Source: CAZBUK01 sp964495085 (GTDB lineage Bacteria > Bacteroidota > Ignavibacteria > T3Sed10-11). Taken from it: DNA of 8,673 nucleotides. Position 1 is the first letter of the stretch. The number at the start of each line of letters is the position of its first letter. Both the position numbers and the translations under genes were made by a program. The notes below the pieces were generated by a model that did no database searches, was not told the DNA's origin, and was given only the letters and a program-made list of their open reading frames with translations. Shown here piece by piece: positions 1-7,422 of the stretch. Location: positions 1-8,673 of the forward strand of contig CAZBUK010000124.1 of the NCBI GenBank assembly GCA_964495085.1, written 5' to 3'.

Positions 1-321
1 ATGCAATATTCCACTATGTTCACTTCGTCTATAATTATTTTGGACACCAATGATACTATATATGTCATAAAATTCTGTCCATAATGTGAACGGAAGCTAT
101 CAAATGAAAAACAAATTTATCCTGTGATTTAAACGATTCTCTCGGGATTGCTTAGATCGGGGAGCGATCCACGGTACCGGAATACCTTTTTCAATAATTT
201 CACGAAAGTGATCGACTGTTTCCTCACATACCACTGATCAGACGCGGCGGTTACCGAGGATGTAGGTGGGGTAAGTGCAATGATGTGACTTCACATACTT
301 CGTCATGGAATTTTCCCGGTG
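1..321. other. Gene-poor stretch downstream of the GH15 gene
   Basis: No recognisable gene ends or begins here. The first ~130 bases are AT-rich. The only protein-like signal is the interrupted minus-strand frame at 100-306, listed separately. Short palindromes are present: ATGTGA-CT-TCACAT at 283-296 and CGGTACCG at 172-179. A GATCG/CGATC pair around 156-170 has no following T-tract on either strand, so I do not call a terminator. The site at 283-296 has a 2-base centre, unlike the 6-base spacing of a CRP site. Confidence 0.5.
100..306 (-). pseudogene. Possible short reading frame interrupted by an in-frame TGA
   Basis: An ATG at 304-306 lies 15 bases after the GH15 stop codon, preceded by a weak GGGA. 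It opens a frame of 22 codons that ends in TGA at 238-240. The same frame then continues for 45 more codons to a TGA at 100-102. The downstream part reads like protein, for example residues CEETVDHFREIIEKGIPVPW. I do not recognise the family. It could be a decayed small gene, a fragment of a longer lost gene, or chance. Selenocysteine or reassigned TGA is unlikely, because TGA is the normal stop of the GH15 gene and the membrane thioredoxin gene here and I see no SECIS-like hairpin just after the codon. The close operon-like spacing is the best argument that it once was a gene. Confidence 0.18.
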
Positions 322-2154
322 TCATCCGATCGGCTCGGGTCCGATTTGTGTTCTTCCTCTCGCTTTCCCGATATATAATGCGCTATTGATCAATCCGATA
401 TGACTGAATCCCTGCGGATAGTTTCCGAGATGAATACCGCTTTGGGGATCGAGCTCCTCGGCGAAGAGGCCGAGCGGACTCGCGTGGTCGAGTACATTCA
501 TATATAATTCCTCCGCTTCGTCGATTCTCCCCGAGAGTGCGAGCACATCCACAAGCCAGAAGGTACACAGGATAAACGCCCCTTCCCCGCCCGGTAAACC
601 GTCTTCGCCGTTATACCGGTAAACAAAACCGTTTTCATACAAGTGTCGCATCGTCGCTTCGATCGTTCCCCGGACTCTTGCATCGTCATACGGAAGGAAT
701 CCCAGAATCGGTATCAACAAACCGGTTGCATCCAGCGCTTCCGATTCAAAATGCTGAACGAAGGAGTAAAGTTTTTCGTTGAACGCACGGCGGAGAATTG
801 TCTCCCGGATTTCATCCCGTGTTGTCTTCCACCGCCGGATGTCGCAGCGGAACGCCGTCACCTCCGACATCCGGATGCTCCGATCGAGTGCGACCCAGCA
901 CATCAATTTAGAGTAGGTGAAATGCTTCGGTTCCGAACGCACCTCCCAGATTCCGAAATCCGGGGTGTTCCACACCTCACAGACATAATCGGTTATAAAA
1001 CAAATCAGCTTCCAGTCATCCTCCGTTAAATTCCGTTCGTATCGGACTGTTTCATAAAAAGCATCGATCAATTCGCCGTAAATATCAAGCTGTTTCTGTT
1101 GTGCCGCTTTATTTCCGATTCTTACCGGTCTTGAGTTTTTGTAGCCCGAAAGATGTCCGAGTTCAATTTCTTCAAGATCGGTACCGCCGTGCAGCGTATA
1201 CATGATTTGTATTTGAGACGGATGCCTTTTGCGTGAGCAGATGCGCTGGAACCAGTGAAAATATTCCAGGGCTTCGTGTTTGTGTCCCAGGTCGTAAAGC
1301 GCCTGCGCGGTAAAGGATGCGTCTCTGATCCAGGCGTACCGGTAATCCCAGTTCCGCACTCCTCCTATCTCCTCCGGAAGCGAGGTGGTCGGCGCGGCGG
1401 CGATCGCACCGGTGGAAGGGTGAGTCAGGAGTTTGAGCGTCAATCCTGAACGAACGACAAGATCGTGCCATGGTCCGGCGAATACGCACTCATCGGGGTT
1501 ACACGAATGCGCCCACGTGCGCCAGTACCGTATTGTAAACTGCAACCATTCATCGCATTCGCTTTTAGTGAGGGGAACCGTTTCATCAAGGTGCAAAACA
1601 CACCATCTCGTGTCTCCCCGTTTCAATGAAAGGTGCGCTGTTATCGCGTCGTTTTGTACGGAAATGGGAAATGAGGTTTGAAGAAACACCACCTGTCCGC
1701 CACCGCTGGCCTTTATTCCTGCAACGTGCTTTTCAAACGCAGGCATAACCCTGCCGTAATCGAATCGAGGTTGAAACTGTACATCGACCTCGAGGTTTCC
1801 TTCCTGACAGTGAATCTTTCGGAACACGCCTCGCGGCATTTCGGTTTTTTGGCCTTCGGCATGCTGAACGGGCATAAAGTCGGTTACCGTTGCCCTCCCT
1901 CCGGAGGTCGTAAACTCCGTTTCAAGGATATTGGTATTTTCAAGATAGATTTGCCGGGAGGTATACATTTCCGAAGGATGTATAACAAACCGGCCTCCCT
2001 TAGTATGATCCAGGATCGCCCCGAATATACTCGGTGATGCAAGATGGGGGATCGGGAGCCAGTCTATAGAGCCGTCGTTACCGACAAGCGCGCATGTATC
2101 GAGATTCCCGATAAGTCCGTAGTCCTCGATATTTTTATATTCGATATTTATCAT
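322..2154 (-). CDS. Glycoside hydrolase family 15 protein (glucoamylase/trehalase type)
   Basis: This is an inverting alpha-glucosidase-type enzyme that releases glucose from alpha-glucans or trehalose, probably in the cytoplasm because no signal peptide or membrane segment is visible. Numbering starts at the TTG at 2161-2163. The N-terminal trehalase-like beta domain starts with IEDYGLIGN (12-20) and GSIDW (31-35). The (alpha/alpha)6 catalytic domain carries NWDYRYAWIRDASF (271-284), GIWEVR (404-409), CWVALDR (422-428) and the terminal NYPQGFSHIGLINSAL block (581-596). From family consensus the general acid is probably E407 and the base E569 in GLFAEELDP. The length (about 610 aa) is normal for bacterial members. 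I prefer the ATG at 2152-2154 over the in-frame TTG nine bases upstream; neither has a good ribosome site. Members of this family include glucoamylases, trehalases and isomaltose-type enzymes, and the sequence alone does not decide between them. It lies downstream of the GH51 gene on the same strand and may be co-transcribed with it. Confidence 0.93.
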   Translation of the reverse strand: MINIEYKNIEDYGLIGNLDTCALVGNDGSIDWLPIPHLASPSIFGAILDHTKGGRFVIHPSEMYTSRQIYLENTNILETEFTTSGGRATVTDFMPVQHAEGQKTEMPRGVFRKIHCQEGNLEVDVQFQPRFDYGRVMPAFEKHVAGIKASGGGQVVFLQTSFPISVQNDAITAHLSLKRGDTRWCVLHLDETVPLTKSECDEWLQFTIRYWRTWAHSCNPDECVFAGPWHDLVVRSGLTLKLLTHPSTGAIAAAPTTSLPEEIGGVRNWDYRYAWIRDASFTAQALYDLGHKHEALEYFHWFQRICSRKRHPSQIQIMYTLHGGTDLEEIELGHLSGYKNSRPVRIGNKAAQQKQLDIYGELIDAFYETVRYERNLTEDDWKLICFITDYVCEVWNTPDFGIWEVRSEPKHFTYSKLMCWVALDRSIRMSEVTAFRCDIRRWKTTRDEIRETILRRAFNEKLYSFVQHFESEALDATGLLIPILGFLPYDDARVRGTIEATMRHLYENGFVYRYNGEDGLPGGEGAFILCTFWLVDVLALSGRIDEAEELYMNVLDHASPLGLFAEELDPQSGIHLGNYPQGFSHIGLINSALYIGKARGRTQIGPEPIG

Positions 2155-2172
2155 ACGTATCAATCAGATAAA

Positions 2173-2340
2173 TCAAATGTGTAGATGATGAACTGCTCTT
2201 TTATACGGGGAGGGATTGCTCTGCTTTCGCCAAAGGCAAATATCCAGATATGATCCGTGCGTACCGAAATATTGGCTGCCTGCGCCGTTAACTGGCGGGG
2301 CGATAAACTCTACTCCGCATAAGATACAAACATTTCTCAT
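2173..2340 (-). CDS. Possible 55-residue cysteine-containing small protein
   Basis: An uninterrupted ATG-to-TGA frame of 55 codons fills most of the gap between the GH51 and GH15 genes, starting 42 bases after one and ending 18 bases before the ATG of the other. It begins MRNVCILCGVEF, a CxxC followed by Gly as in zinc ribbons, with a third Cys in DICLW. A full zinc ribbon would need a second CxxC, which is missing. A GGAG lies directly against the ATG, too close for an ideal ribosome site. I do not recognise a family. The operon-like packing and the CxxC favour a gene; the short length, the poor start context and the His/Arg-rich tail favour chance. Confidence 0.25.
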   Translation of the reverse strand: MRNVCILCGVEFIAPPVNGAGSQYFGTHGSYLDICLWRKQSNPSPYKRAVHHLHI

Positions 2341-2382
2341 CTCCACTTTAATGCAGCAGAAAAAATGACCCTGATGTAAGAC

Positions 2383-4476
2383 TCATCTAGCAATCCCGAA
2401 CTTATACATCGTAACACTGTGCGGAGCAAATACGGGGTTGACGGGTATACTTGTAATAGCCGCTTCCTCGAGTTCCACCTCGGGCGTCTTTCCCACGAGG
2501 TTGCGCGCGTCAAGGTCTTCCGGCGCCATGCTCCAAACGGTGCCCGTACCGGAAAGATCGATGCCGGTAAAGCTCAGCTTCATGGTTTGTTCAGACTCGG
2601 TAGGATTGATAACGGCTATGGTAAGCGACTGCCGGTCATGGGTCCAGGCTGCAACGACATCAAGCGGGAAGGTTGGACTGCCCGCATTGATCCTCGGATC
2701 CTGTCCCCCCGCCGGATATCCCGGAGCAGATTGAGGGGAATTACCGGATACGGTTACGGGGATTGTTCCGAAATTATTCGCATAGAGCCAAAAAAGCAAT
2801 CCTGCCGGATTCAGCACCGCATCCGTCCCGGTCGAACTCACCAGAGACGTCGCGAAAGTGAAATTCCCCATTTCATAGAGATCGGAATACCGGATCATTT
2901 CGTGGAACACCCAGGCATACGCGGGTACGACCTTGTATGAATGCGGGACGACCTGTGAATACGCCCACTCGGCAAGCGCGATCGGGACATGTTTATCTCC
3001 CAGCCCGGGAACCATCTCCAGATAATCGTGATAGGCTTCAACCTTGGTTTTCACATGATTCGCCGGCCTGCGCATCCAATCGATAAGAGGTTCACCGGGA
3101 TCGAGCGGCACGCGATCACCCTTTTCAACGTCGAACCGTTCGTTGCCGTACGTATAAAAATGCTCGCTGATCATATCGAGATTATCGAGACAATGCGCGA
3201 ATAGTCCCCCCGTCCAGTCGGCAGGTCCCAGGTACTCCGTTACGATGGATCCTGTCCGTCTCATCGATTCGCCTGAACACGTCATCGCATCCGGCATCGC
3301 ACCGCTGCCGATTAAAATGATCGCCGGATCGACATCGCGCATTGCACGGGCGAACTGATTGTGTTTCACCACGAATTGATTGAGCGCCATCGCCCCCATC
3401 TGCCACGAACCCCACGCTTCATTACCGACACCCCAGTATTTCACCCCGTAGGGTTCTGGATGACCGCTCGCAGCTCGTAATTGTCCCATCGGCGTATCGA
3501 CCGAACCATTCGCATACTCGACGAGTTGAGCTGCCGACCATGCATCGCCGAAGCCGGCATTCACCGTAATGTATGGCTCAACATCGAGAAGCCGGCAAAG
3601 TACGATAAACTCGTCTGTGCCGACATCATTCGGCTGCACCGCTCCCCAGACCGGATCCCATATTGGAGGGCGCCGGTCGGGATCGCCGATGGCATGCCGC
3701 CACTCGTGAGCCGAGACAAAATTGCCGCCGGGGAACCGGTAAACACCGGAATTAAGGGACTTGAGGAGAGTGATCACTTCGCGACGGAACCCATCCATAT
3801 TGTCGGCGGGCATAAGAGAAACAGCGCCGATGTGCAGCGTGCCATCACCGACTGCGGCAATTTCAAAAATCCCGGTCGATGTCTCTCCTATTGCCGGGAA
3901 TGCAAGCGGATATGTCTTATACTCTCCCGGTTCCATTTCAAGCACAGTCGTATTACGCGCGCCGGTACTTTCATTATACACAACGCTTACGGAAACACGC
4001 GCTCTGTGGTTTGCCGCTAGGACGATCCTTCCGGTGAATGAAACACCGGCTTTCAACCCGAGTCCCCGTTGCCGAATGCCGCGCTCTTCGGTTTGATGGA
4101 GCGATATCGATGGACTCACATCTCCTATATAACTGTTCTCGGTATCCATAGTGATTGCATCTACGGGTCCAATCGCCGTCCACCTTCGTCCCGGAGGACG
4201 GCCGGTCGCCGACGGTTCCGGCTCACGTTCAAGCACCGGATAATAATATTTGCGGTCGTCGAGCATTTCCGCCCAGAGGCCGTGATTGATAATATTGGCG
4301 ATATGTTCGATAAACTGTCCGTATATATTCCCCGATATCAGAGCGTGTGTTTCGGATGCATCGATTATCGCTTCGACAGTAATTTCCTGGGTTAAGCCGG
4401 GAGTTGCGCCGAATAACAGCGCTGCGAATAGTATGGGTGCGGCAATACGATAAAAAGATTTGTTATTCAGGTTCAT
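2383..4476 (-). CDS. Secreted alpha-L-arabinofuranosidase, GH51
   Basis: This is a retaining exo-enzyme that removes terminal alpha-L-arabinofuranosyl units from arabinan, arabinoxylan or similar polymers. Residues 1-29 form a Sec signal (basic NNKSFYR start, then a hydrophobic core IAAPILFAALLFG); no lipobox Cys is present, so it is probably periplasmic or released. The mature part starts with IYGQFIEH (51-58), a GH51 strand-one signature. Residues about 130-225 form a beta-rich insert resembling a carbohydrate-binding module, as in many environmental GH51 proteins. The (beta/alpha)8 barrel follows: YRFPGGNF (246-253), HEWR..IGDPDRRP, WGVGNEAWG with acid/base E353, SEHFYTY with H439, and LAEW with nucleophile E503. 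The C-terminal beta-sandwich covers roughly 600-697. The length of 697 is normal for this signal-plus-insert form. The ATG start is supported by the signal peptide immediately after it, but no Shine-Dalgarno is visible (CCTCCC lies upstream). Xylan, arabinan and pectin side chains all remain possible substrates. Confidence 0.95.
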   Translation of the reverse strand: MNLNNKSFYRIAAPILFAALLFGATPGLTQEITVEAIIDASETHALISGNIYGQFIEHIANIINHGLWAEMLDDRKYYYPVLEREPEPSATGRPPGRRWTAIGPVDAITMDTENSYIGDVSPSISLHQTEERGIRQRGLGLKAGVSFTGRIVLAANHRARVSVSVVYNESTGARNTTVLEMEPGEYKTYPLAFPAIGETSTGIFEIAAVGDGTLHIGAVSLMPADNMDGFRREVITLLKSLNSGVYRFPGGNFVSAHEWRHAIGDPDRRPPIWDPVWGAVQPNDVGTDEFIVLCRLLDVEPYITVNAGFGDAWSAAQLVEYANGSVDTPMGQLRAASGHPEPYGVKYWGVGNEAWGSWQMGAMALNQFVVKHNQFARAMRDVDPAIILIGSGAMPDAMTCSGESMRRTGSIVTEYLGPADWTGGLFAHCLDNLDMISEHFYTYGNERFDVEKGDRVPLDPGEPLIDWMRRPANHVKTKVEAYHDYLEMVPGLGDKHVPIALAEWAYSQVVPHSYKVVPAYAWVFHEMIRYSDLYEMGNFTFATSLVSSTGTDAVLNPAGLLFWLYANNFGTIPVTVSGNSPQSAPGYPAGGQDPRINAGSPTFPLDVVAAWTHDRQSLTIAVINPTESEQTMKLSFTGIDLSGTGTVWSMAPEDLDARNLVGKTPEVELEEAAITSIPVNPVFAPHSVTMYKFGIAR

Positions 4477-4548
4477 GGGAGGTCTGTGCGTTTATGATTG
4501 ATACGAAGTTTATGGGACCGGCGATGAAAACACATACAGTCGTGAGAT

Positions 4549-4580
4549 CTATGAGTGAAACCAGGTATGTTCACTCATAG
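4549..4580. promoter_or_regulatory. Perfect 11-bp inverted repeat upstream of the GH51 gene
   Basis: CTATGAGTGAA at 4549-4559 and its exact reverse complement TTCACTCATAG at 4570-4580 flank a 10-base centre. The near arm is 72 bases upstream of the GH51 ATG, a suitable position for a regulator-binding site or an untranslated-leader hairpin. No T-tract follows on either strand, so a terminator is less likely. The arms share TATGAG with the operator-like palindrome at 7431-7450, but the centre is longer. Operator, leader hairpin and terminator relic all remain possible. Confidence 0.45.
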
Positions 4581-4776
4581 TAAGGAGAGTAAATATAAAT
4601 GTCAATGAGAGGGCGTTACGTATAAAACCGGAAAACTGTCTTGATCAGCAGATGATTAATCCTTGTGTTTAACTCGCAGGGAGTGACCGCTCCGTAAGGG
4701 TAACCGAGCATGACGCAGTCTGCCATTTCTATACTTATTTAACAGAAGCGCCGATCGACATTTACTTATTCGGCAG

Positions 4777-4793
4777 TACTGCCAAAGGCAGTA
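4777..4793 (-). terminator. Hairpin downstream of the redox operon, possible terminator
   Basis: TACTGCC-AAA-GGCAGTA forms a perfect 7-bp stem with a 3-base loop, about 95 bases after the stop codon of the last redox gene. A further GGCAGTA lies at 4772-4778, so an alternative palindrome GGCAGTACTGCC overlaps it. On the minus strand the hairpin is followed by GCCGAATAAG rather than a run of T, so intrinsic termination would be weak. It may instead be a small intergenic palindrome of the same triloop style as those at 8041-8673. Confidence 0.25.
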
Positions 4794-4886
4794 TTAAGTG
4801 GATCTATTCCTATCCGAACAACCCGATTACCGGGATGGCTAGGAATACCACCCCGAGTCCGGGCATACCGGAGATGCGGGAGAAAA

Positions 4887-5129
4887 TTATCCTTCGATAG
4901 GCTGTAAAATCTTCTTCGCTTCACCGGCCGAAGGAACTCTGCCAGCCATCACTATTTTACCGTCGATTAATACTGCGGGAGTAATTCTTACACCCAATTG
5001 CACCATCTCTTTTACGTCGTACACGTGCGAAATATCCGCATCGAGATTAAGTTCCTGTGCAGCGTTGGTGATGACTTTTTCAGTCTGCTGACAACGCGCG
5101 CAACCCGGTCCCGCTATCTGGATTCTCAT
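4887..5129 (-). CDS. Small thioredoxin-like redox-active disulfide protein
   Basis: This 80-residue cytosolic protein has a compact thioredoxin fold of the thioredoxin_3/MTH895 (redox-active disulfide protein 2) type. The dithiol is C10-A-R-C13 in GPGCARC, and the cis-proline loop is ITPAVLIDGK with P51. The length is normal for this family and the protein has no signal peptide. It is the last gene of the operon, 26 bases after the permease stop. Its start is fixed by the best ribosome site in the window, AAGGAGA at 5136-5142 with a 6-base spacer. Genes of this family are often next to permeases of the neighbouring type, so it probably services the permease or passes electrons to CcdA. That role is inference. 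It could also reduce or carry the toxic ion through its two thiols. Confidence 0.9.
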   Translation of the reverse strand: MRIQIAGPGCARCQQTEKVITNAAQELNLDADISHVYDVKEMVQLGVRITPAVLIDGKIVMAGRVPSAGEAKKILQPIEG

Positions 5130-5135
5130 TGTGTT

Positions 5136-5142
5136 TCTCCTT
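5136..5142 (-). promoter_or_regulatory. Strong ribosome binding site of the small thioredoxin gene
   Basis: AAGGAGA lies 6 bases before the ATG at 5127-5129 and closely matches the 16S anti-Shine-Dalgarno. It is much stronger than the sites of the neighbouring genes, suggesting that this last gene is translated efficiently from the shared transcript. Confidence 0.75.
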
Positions 5143-5155
5143 CTGATTTAAGATG

Positions 5156-6214
5156 CTATAGAATAAAATTACCGAAAAACCAACCGACCAATGTTCCGAG
5201 TATTATAATCATTGGTACATACACAAGCGCTTTTTTAATGCCGAAGATTCTTGCAATCGCCAACCAGTTCGGTAAACTGATGCCGGGTCCGGTGAGTAGC
5301 AGTGTCAGCGCCGGACCATTACCCATGCCGAGCCCCATGAGCGTATCGACGAACGGCGCTTCGGTCATGGTCGCAAAGTAACTAACCGCACCGATCAGCG
5401 TTGCAAGGAACGAAGCAAGTATGCTGTTCCCGCCGAGCCAGTCCTGAACCCATTGTTGGGGTAAAATCGCACCGATAATTCCGACAAGAAATACACCGCC
5501 GAGCAGAAGCGGAAAGATTACTTTGACGAACCACCATGTCTCCCGCAGCCATGCTTCTATAAGATCACGGGCTATGAATTTCCACGCATAACCGACCACC
5601 AGCAATGTGCCGGCCGCCCATACGTAAATTTTGTGAAGATACGGTCCTTCCTGTACGAGATAATTAGGTGCAAGCAGACTGAGCAGTATCAGTCCGATCA
5701 ATCCGAGATCTTTATTTTGAATTATCCGTTTCTTTTCCACGGCGACAGGACCGCTCTCCTGCGTCGCCGCCATGTCTGCTCTCTCCTTCGAAAAAACGGA
5801 GCGCATGACGAATCCCACCACGAATGCAACAAGCAGCGCCGCGATTACCCGAGCCGCCGCCATCTCGCCGCCCAGAATACTTCCGGTATAGACAAGAGCC
5901 AATATGTTTGCCGCCGGAGCGACCCAGAGAATGATAAATGCCACGCCGATACCGGCTCCGGCAAAGTATAAGCCGCTCGCGACGGGAATAACCGTACAAG
6001 AACAGGCTGCAACGAGAAAACTCGCCGCTGCAGCCAGTGAAAACGCTTTGAAAACGTTCGCACGTTCGCCGAGATAATCGAGTATTGCCTCGCGGTTCAC
6101 GAACGTCACCATGGCCCCGGCGAGCAGGAACGCCGGGACGAGACAAGTGAGGGTGTGCGCGAGGATGTAGTCTTCGAGCGACAATAATCCTGCTTTGAGT
6201 AGATCGAGTATCAT
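5156..6214 (-). CDS. ArsP/UPF0718-type permease
   Basis: This is a 352-residue integral inner-membrane permease of the DUF318/ArsP_1 family, whose studied members export trivalent organoarsenicals or, in other branches, metals such as Cu or Zn. About eight to ten hydrophobic helices are visible, in two halves joined by a charged cytosolic loop near residues 140-170 (KERADMAATQESGP..KKR). The first half has the family CSC motif at 71-73 (ACSCTVIPVASG), a likely ligand for a soft metal or As(III). The second half has the matching MTEAPFVDTL and LTGPGISLPNWLA blocks. The length is normal. The ATG at 6212-6214 lies 39 bases after the CcdA stop, with GGAAGG about 11 bases upstream as a modest ribosome site. 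The ArsR regulator and thiol-redox neighbours favour export of a thiol-binding ion. The exact substrate cannot be read from the sequence, so I give no symbol. Confidence 0.9.
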   Translation of the reverse strand: MILDLLKAGLLSLEDYILAHTLTCLVPAFLLAGAMVTFVNREAILDYLGERANVFKAFSLAAAASFLVAACSCTVIPVASGLYFAGAGIGVAFIILWVAPAANILALVYTGSILGGEMAAARVIAALLVAFVVGFVMRSVFSKERADMAATQESGPVAVEKKRIIQNKDLGLIGLILLSLLAPNYLVQEGPYLHKIYVWAAGTLLVVGYAWKFIARDLIEAWLRETWWFVKVIFPLLLGGVFLVGIIGAILPQQWVQDWLGGNSILASFLATLIGAVSYFATMTEAPFVDTLMGLGMGNGPALTLLLTGPGISLPNWLAIARIFGIKKALVYVPMIIILGTLVGWFFGNFIL

Positions 6215-6253
6215 TTGTGTATTAACCTTCCATCACCTTTCAAATCAATCGAT

Positions 6254-6934
6254 TTACATGAATAAAACATAAATACCTACTGCGGTTATAACCATGCCGC
6301 TGATCTTCTTCACCCAGTACGAAATTCGGGAGGCGCCTGTTGACCGGACCATATACTGTGCAACGCCGATAAATGTCCCGGCAAGAAGCATTAAAACACA
6401 ATGTCCCAGGGCATAGACAAATAACAATGAACCTCCGTACACGATGTCGCCGCCGGCCGCAACAAAAGCAAGAATCACCGCAAGGACCGGCGTTGCACAC
6501 GGAGATGATACGATTCCGAACAACATGCCGAGCAGAAAGGAGCCGGCGACGCCTTTATGCGATACGTTCATTCGCGCCTGATTAGGTTGGGGGAATTCAT
6601 ATACACCGAGCAATTGCAATCCCATCAGAATAGCTACAATGCCGATCACATATTGCCAGAACCAACCGACATCTCCGAAGAGAGTGCCTGCGAGCGCCGC
6701 GATCAGACCGAGCGCCGTAAAGGTAATGGATAATCCGAGTACAAACATAAGAGAATAAAACAAGGCTCTTTGTTTGTTATCGCCGGCATAACCGCCGACA
6801 TATCCGATGATCATCGGGATGGTTACCAATACGCATGGATTCGCACTGGATAATATACCGCCGAAAAAAACCAGGGCGAACGCAAGTACCGGATTAAGTA
6901 CGATGAACTCGCCGATATTTTCCACAAGTTCCAT
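6254..6934 (-). CDS. ccdA: CcdA/DsbD-type transmembrane electron-transfer protein
   Basis: This protein carries thiol electrons from cytosolic thioredoxin across the inner membrane to periplasmic dithiol proteins. It has six or so hydrophobic helices and the two conserved cysteine sites of the family: ANPCVL (C34) and SSPCATPV (C146), numbered from the ATG. At 226 residues it matches the short CcdA form without the DsbD periplasmic domains. I chose the ATG at 6932-6934; the frame could extend 18 codons to a TTG at 6986-6988, but that would overlap the upstream thioredoxin gene and add a non-family stretch. With the ATG, the gene begins 2 bases after the thioredoxin stop, which indicates translational coupling and a direct partner relation. 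The natural electron acceptor here is probably that anchored thioredoxin rather than cytochrome c maturation, since no cytochrome genes are present. Confidence 0.92.
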   Translation of the reverse strand: MELVENIGEFIVLNPVLAFALVFFGGILSSANPCVLVTIPMIIGYVGGYAGDNKQRALFYSLMFVLGLSITFTALGLIAALAGTLFGDVGWFWQYVIGIVAILMGLQLLGVYEFPQPNQARMNVSHKGVAGSFLLGMLFGIVSSPCATPVLAVILAFVAAGGDIVYGGSLLFVYALGHCVLMLLAGTFIGVAQYMVRSTGASRISYWVKKISGMVITAVGIYVLFM

Positions 6935-6936
6935 AA

Positions 6937-7392
6937 TCAGATGATACCAAAATTTTGCAGCTTGGCAAGCAAAGCCGACCGTTCCCAAAACCCTACATGT
7001 CTCATTATCTCTTTTCCTTCAGTATCGAATACTATTTGCGTCGGAATCAGACTGATCCGGAAATCCCGGGCGAGCGACATATCATCTTCAAGGTATACAT
7101 TGTATACATTGATCGAAGCGCCGAAGCGATCCTCTACTTCCGAGAGAATCGGCTGCATCTTCCGGCATGGAATGCACCCTCTGCCGCCAAATTCGAGAAT
7201 GGTATATTTTCCGGATTTGAGGACTACCGAAATACCGGTCCGGTTCAAATGCTGAACTTCCCTCAATGTGACCGTTTCCTGCGCAAAACTAACCGGCACC
7301 TGGCTGCGGGAATTTGTTATATATGCTGCAATAATGAAAACCGATAGTACGGATCCTATCAGCAAATAGAGTATAAACGGGTTCTTTCTCAT
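6937..7392 (-). CDS. Membrane-anchored thioredoxin-like protein
   Basis: This 151-residue protein has an N-terminal hydrophobic segment (residues 7-25) behind a basic MRKN start, so it is a signal anchor or uncleaved signal with the rest outside the inner membrane. The thioredoxin domain carries GRGCIPCRKMQP with C73 and C76, and the cis-proline in LIPTQIVFD (P117). The CIPC centre and layout resemble the TlpA/TrxA-like partners of CcdA. Its stop overlaps the CcdA start region with only a 2-base gap. The ATG at 7390-7392 has only a weak AGAAAA-type ribosome site. An operator-like palindrome lies about 40-60 bases upstream, so this is probably the first gene of the regulated transcript. Its job is probably to keep a periplasmic or permease thiol reduced, which is inferred from the neighbours. 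Confidence 0.9.
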   Translation of the reverse strand: MRKNPFILYLLIGSVLSVFIIAAYITNSRSQVPVSFAQETVTLREVQHLNRTGISVVLKSGKYTILEFGGRGCIPCRKMQPILSEVEDRFGASINVYNVYLEDDMSLARDFRISLIPTQIVFDTEGKEIMRHVGFWERSALLAKLQNFGII

Positions 7393-7422
7393 TTTTTGTA
7401 ATTTTCTTCAGCTTTTTATTAA

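Larger units (their letters stand above)
4477..4886. other. 410-base intergenic region between the redox operon and the GH51 gene
   Basis: Both flanking genes point the same way on the minus strand, so this stretch should hold the end of the redox transcript and the promoter of the GH51 gene. It contains a perfect 11-bp inverted repeat (4549-4580), a 7-bp triloop hairpin (4777-4793), and a stretch around 4675-4712 with direct similarity between GTGACCGCTC and GTAACCGAGC. No tRNA-like fold or convincing sigma-70 promoter pair is visible. The only other item is a minus-strand frame of 18 hydrophobic codons at 4810-4866, which lacks a ribosome site. Confidence 0.6.

Noticed and set aside
238..240. 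Selenocysteine or recoded TGA
   Set aside because: TGA ends confident genes in this window, and I see no SECIS-like hairpin immediately after the codon.
283..296. CRP-like site TGTGA...TCACA
   Set aside because: The two half-sites are only 2 bases apart, whereas CRP sites have a 6-base centre, and no promoter for a flanking gene is near.
643..1029. Plus-strand open frame of 128 codons
   Set aside because: It is antisense to the catalytic domain of the GH15 gene; its composition is typical of an antisense shadow.
2419..2940. Long plus-strand open frame
   Set aside because: It lies entirely antisense to the GH51 gene, whose frame carries all catalytic motifs. The predicted product is Arg/Gly/Ile-rich with no recognisable family.
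3481..4020. Plus-strand open frame of 179 codons
   Set aside because: It is antisense to the GH51 catalytic domain and shows no family motif or ribosome site.
4599..4625. Short plus-strand frame after AAGGAG at 4582-4587
   Set aside because: It encodes only 8 residues before TAA and has no partner gene on that strand, so the ribosome-site match is probably chance.
6935..6988. Longer CcdA protein starting at TTG 6986-6988
   Set aside because: It would overlap the thioredoxin gene by more than 50 bases and adds a stretch not typical of CcdA. The ATG 2 bases after that gene is the natural coupled start.
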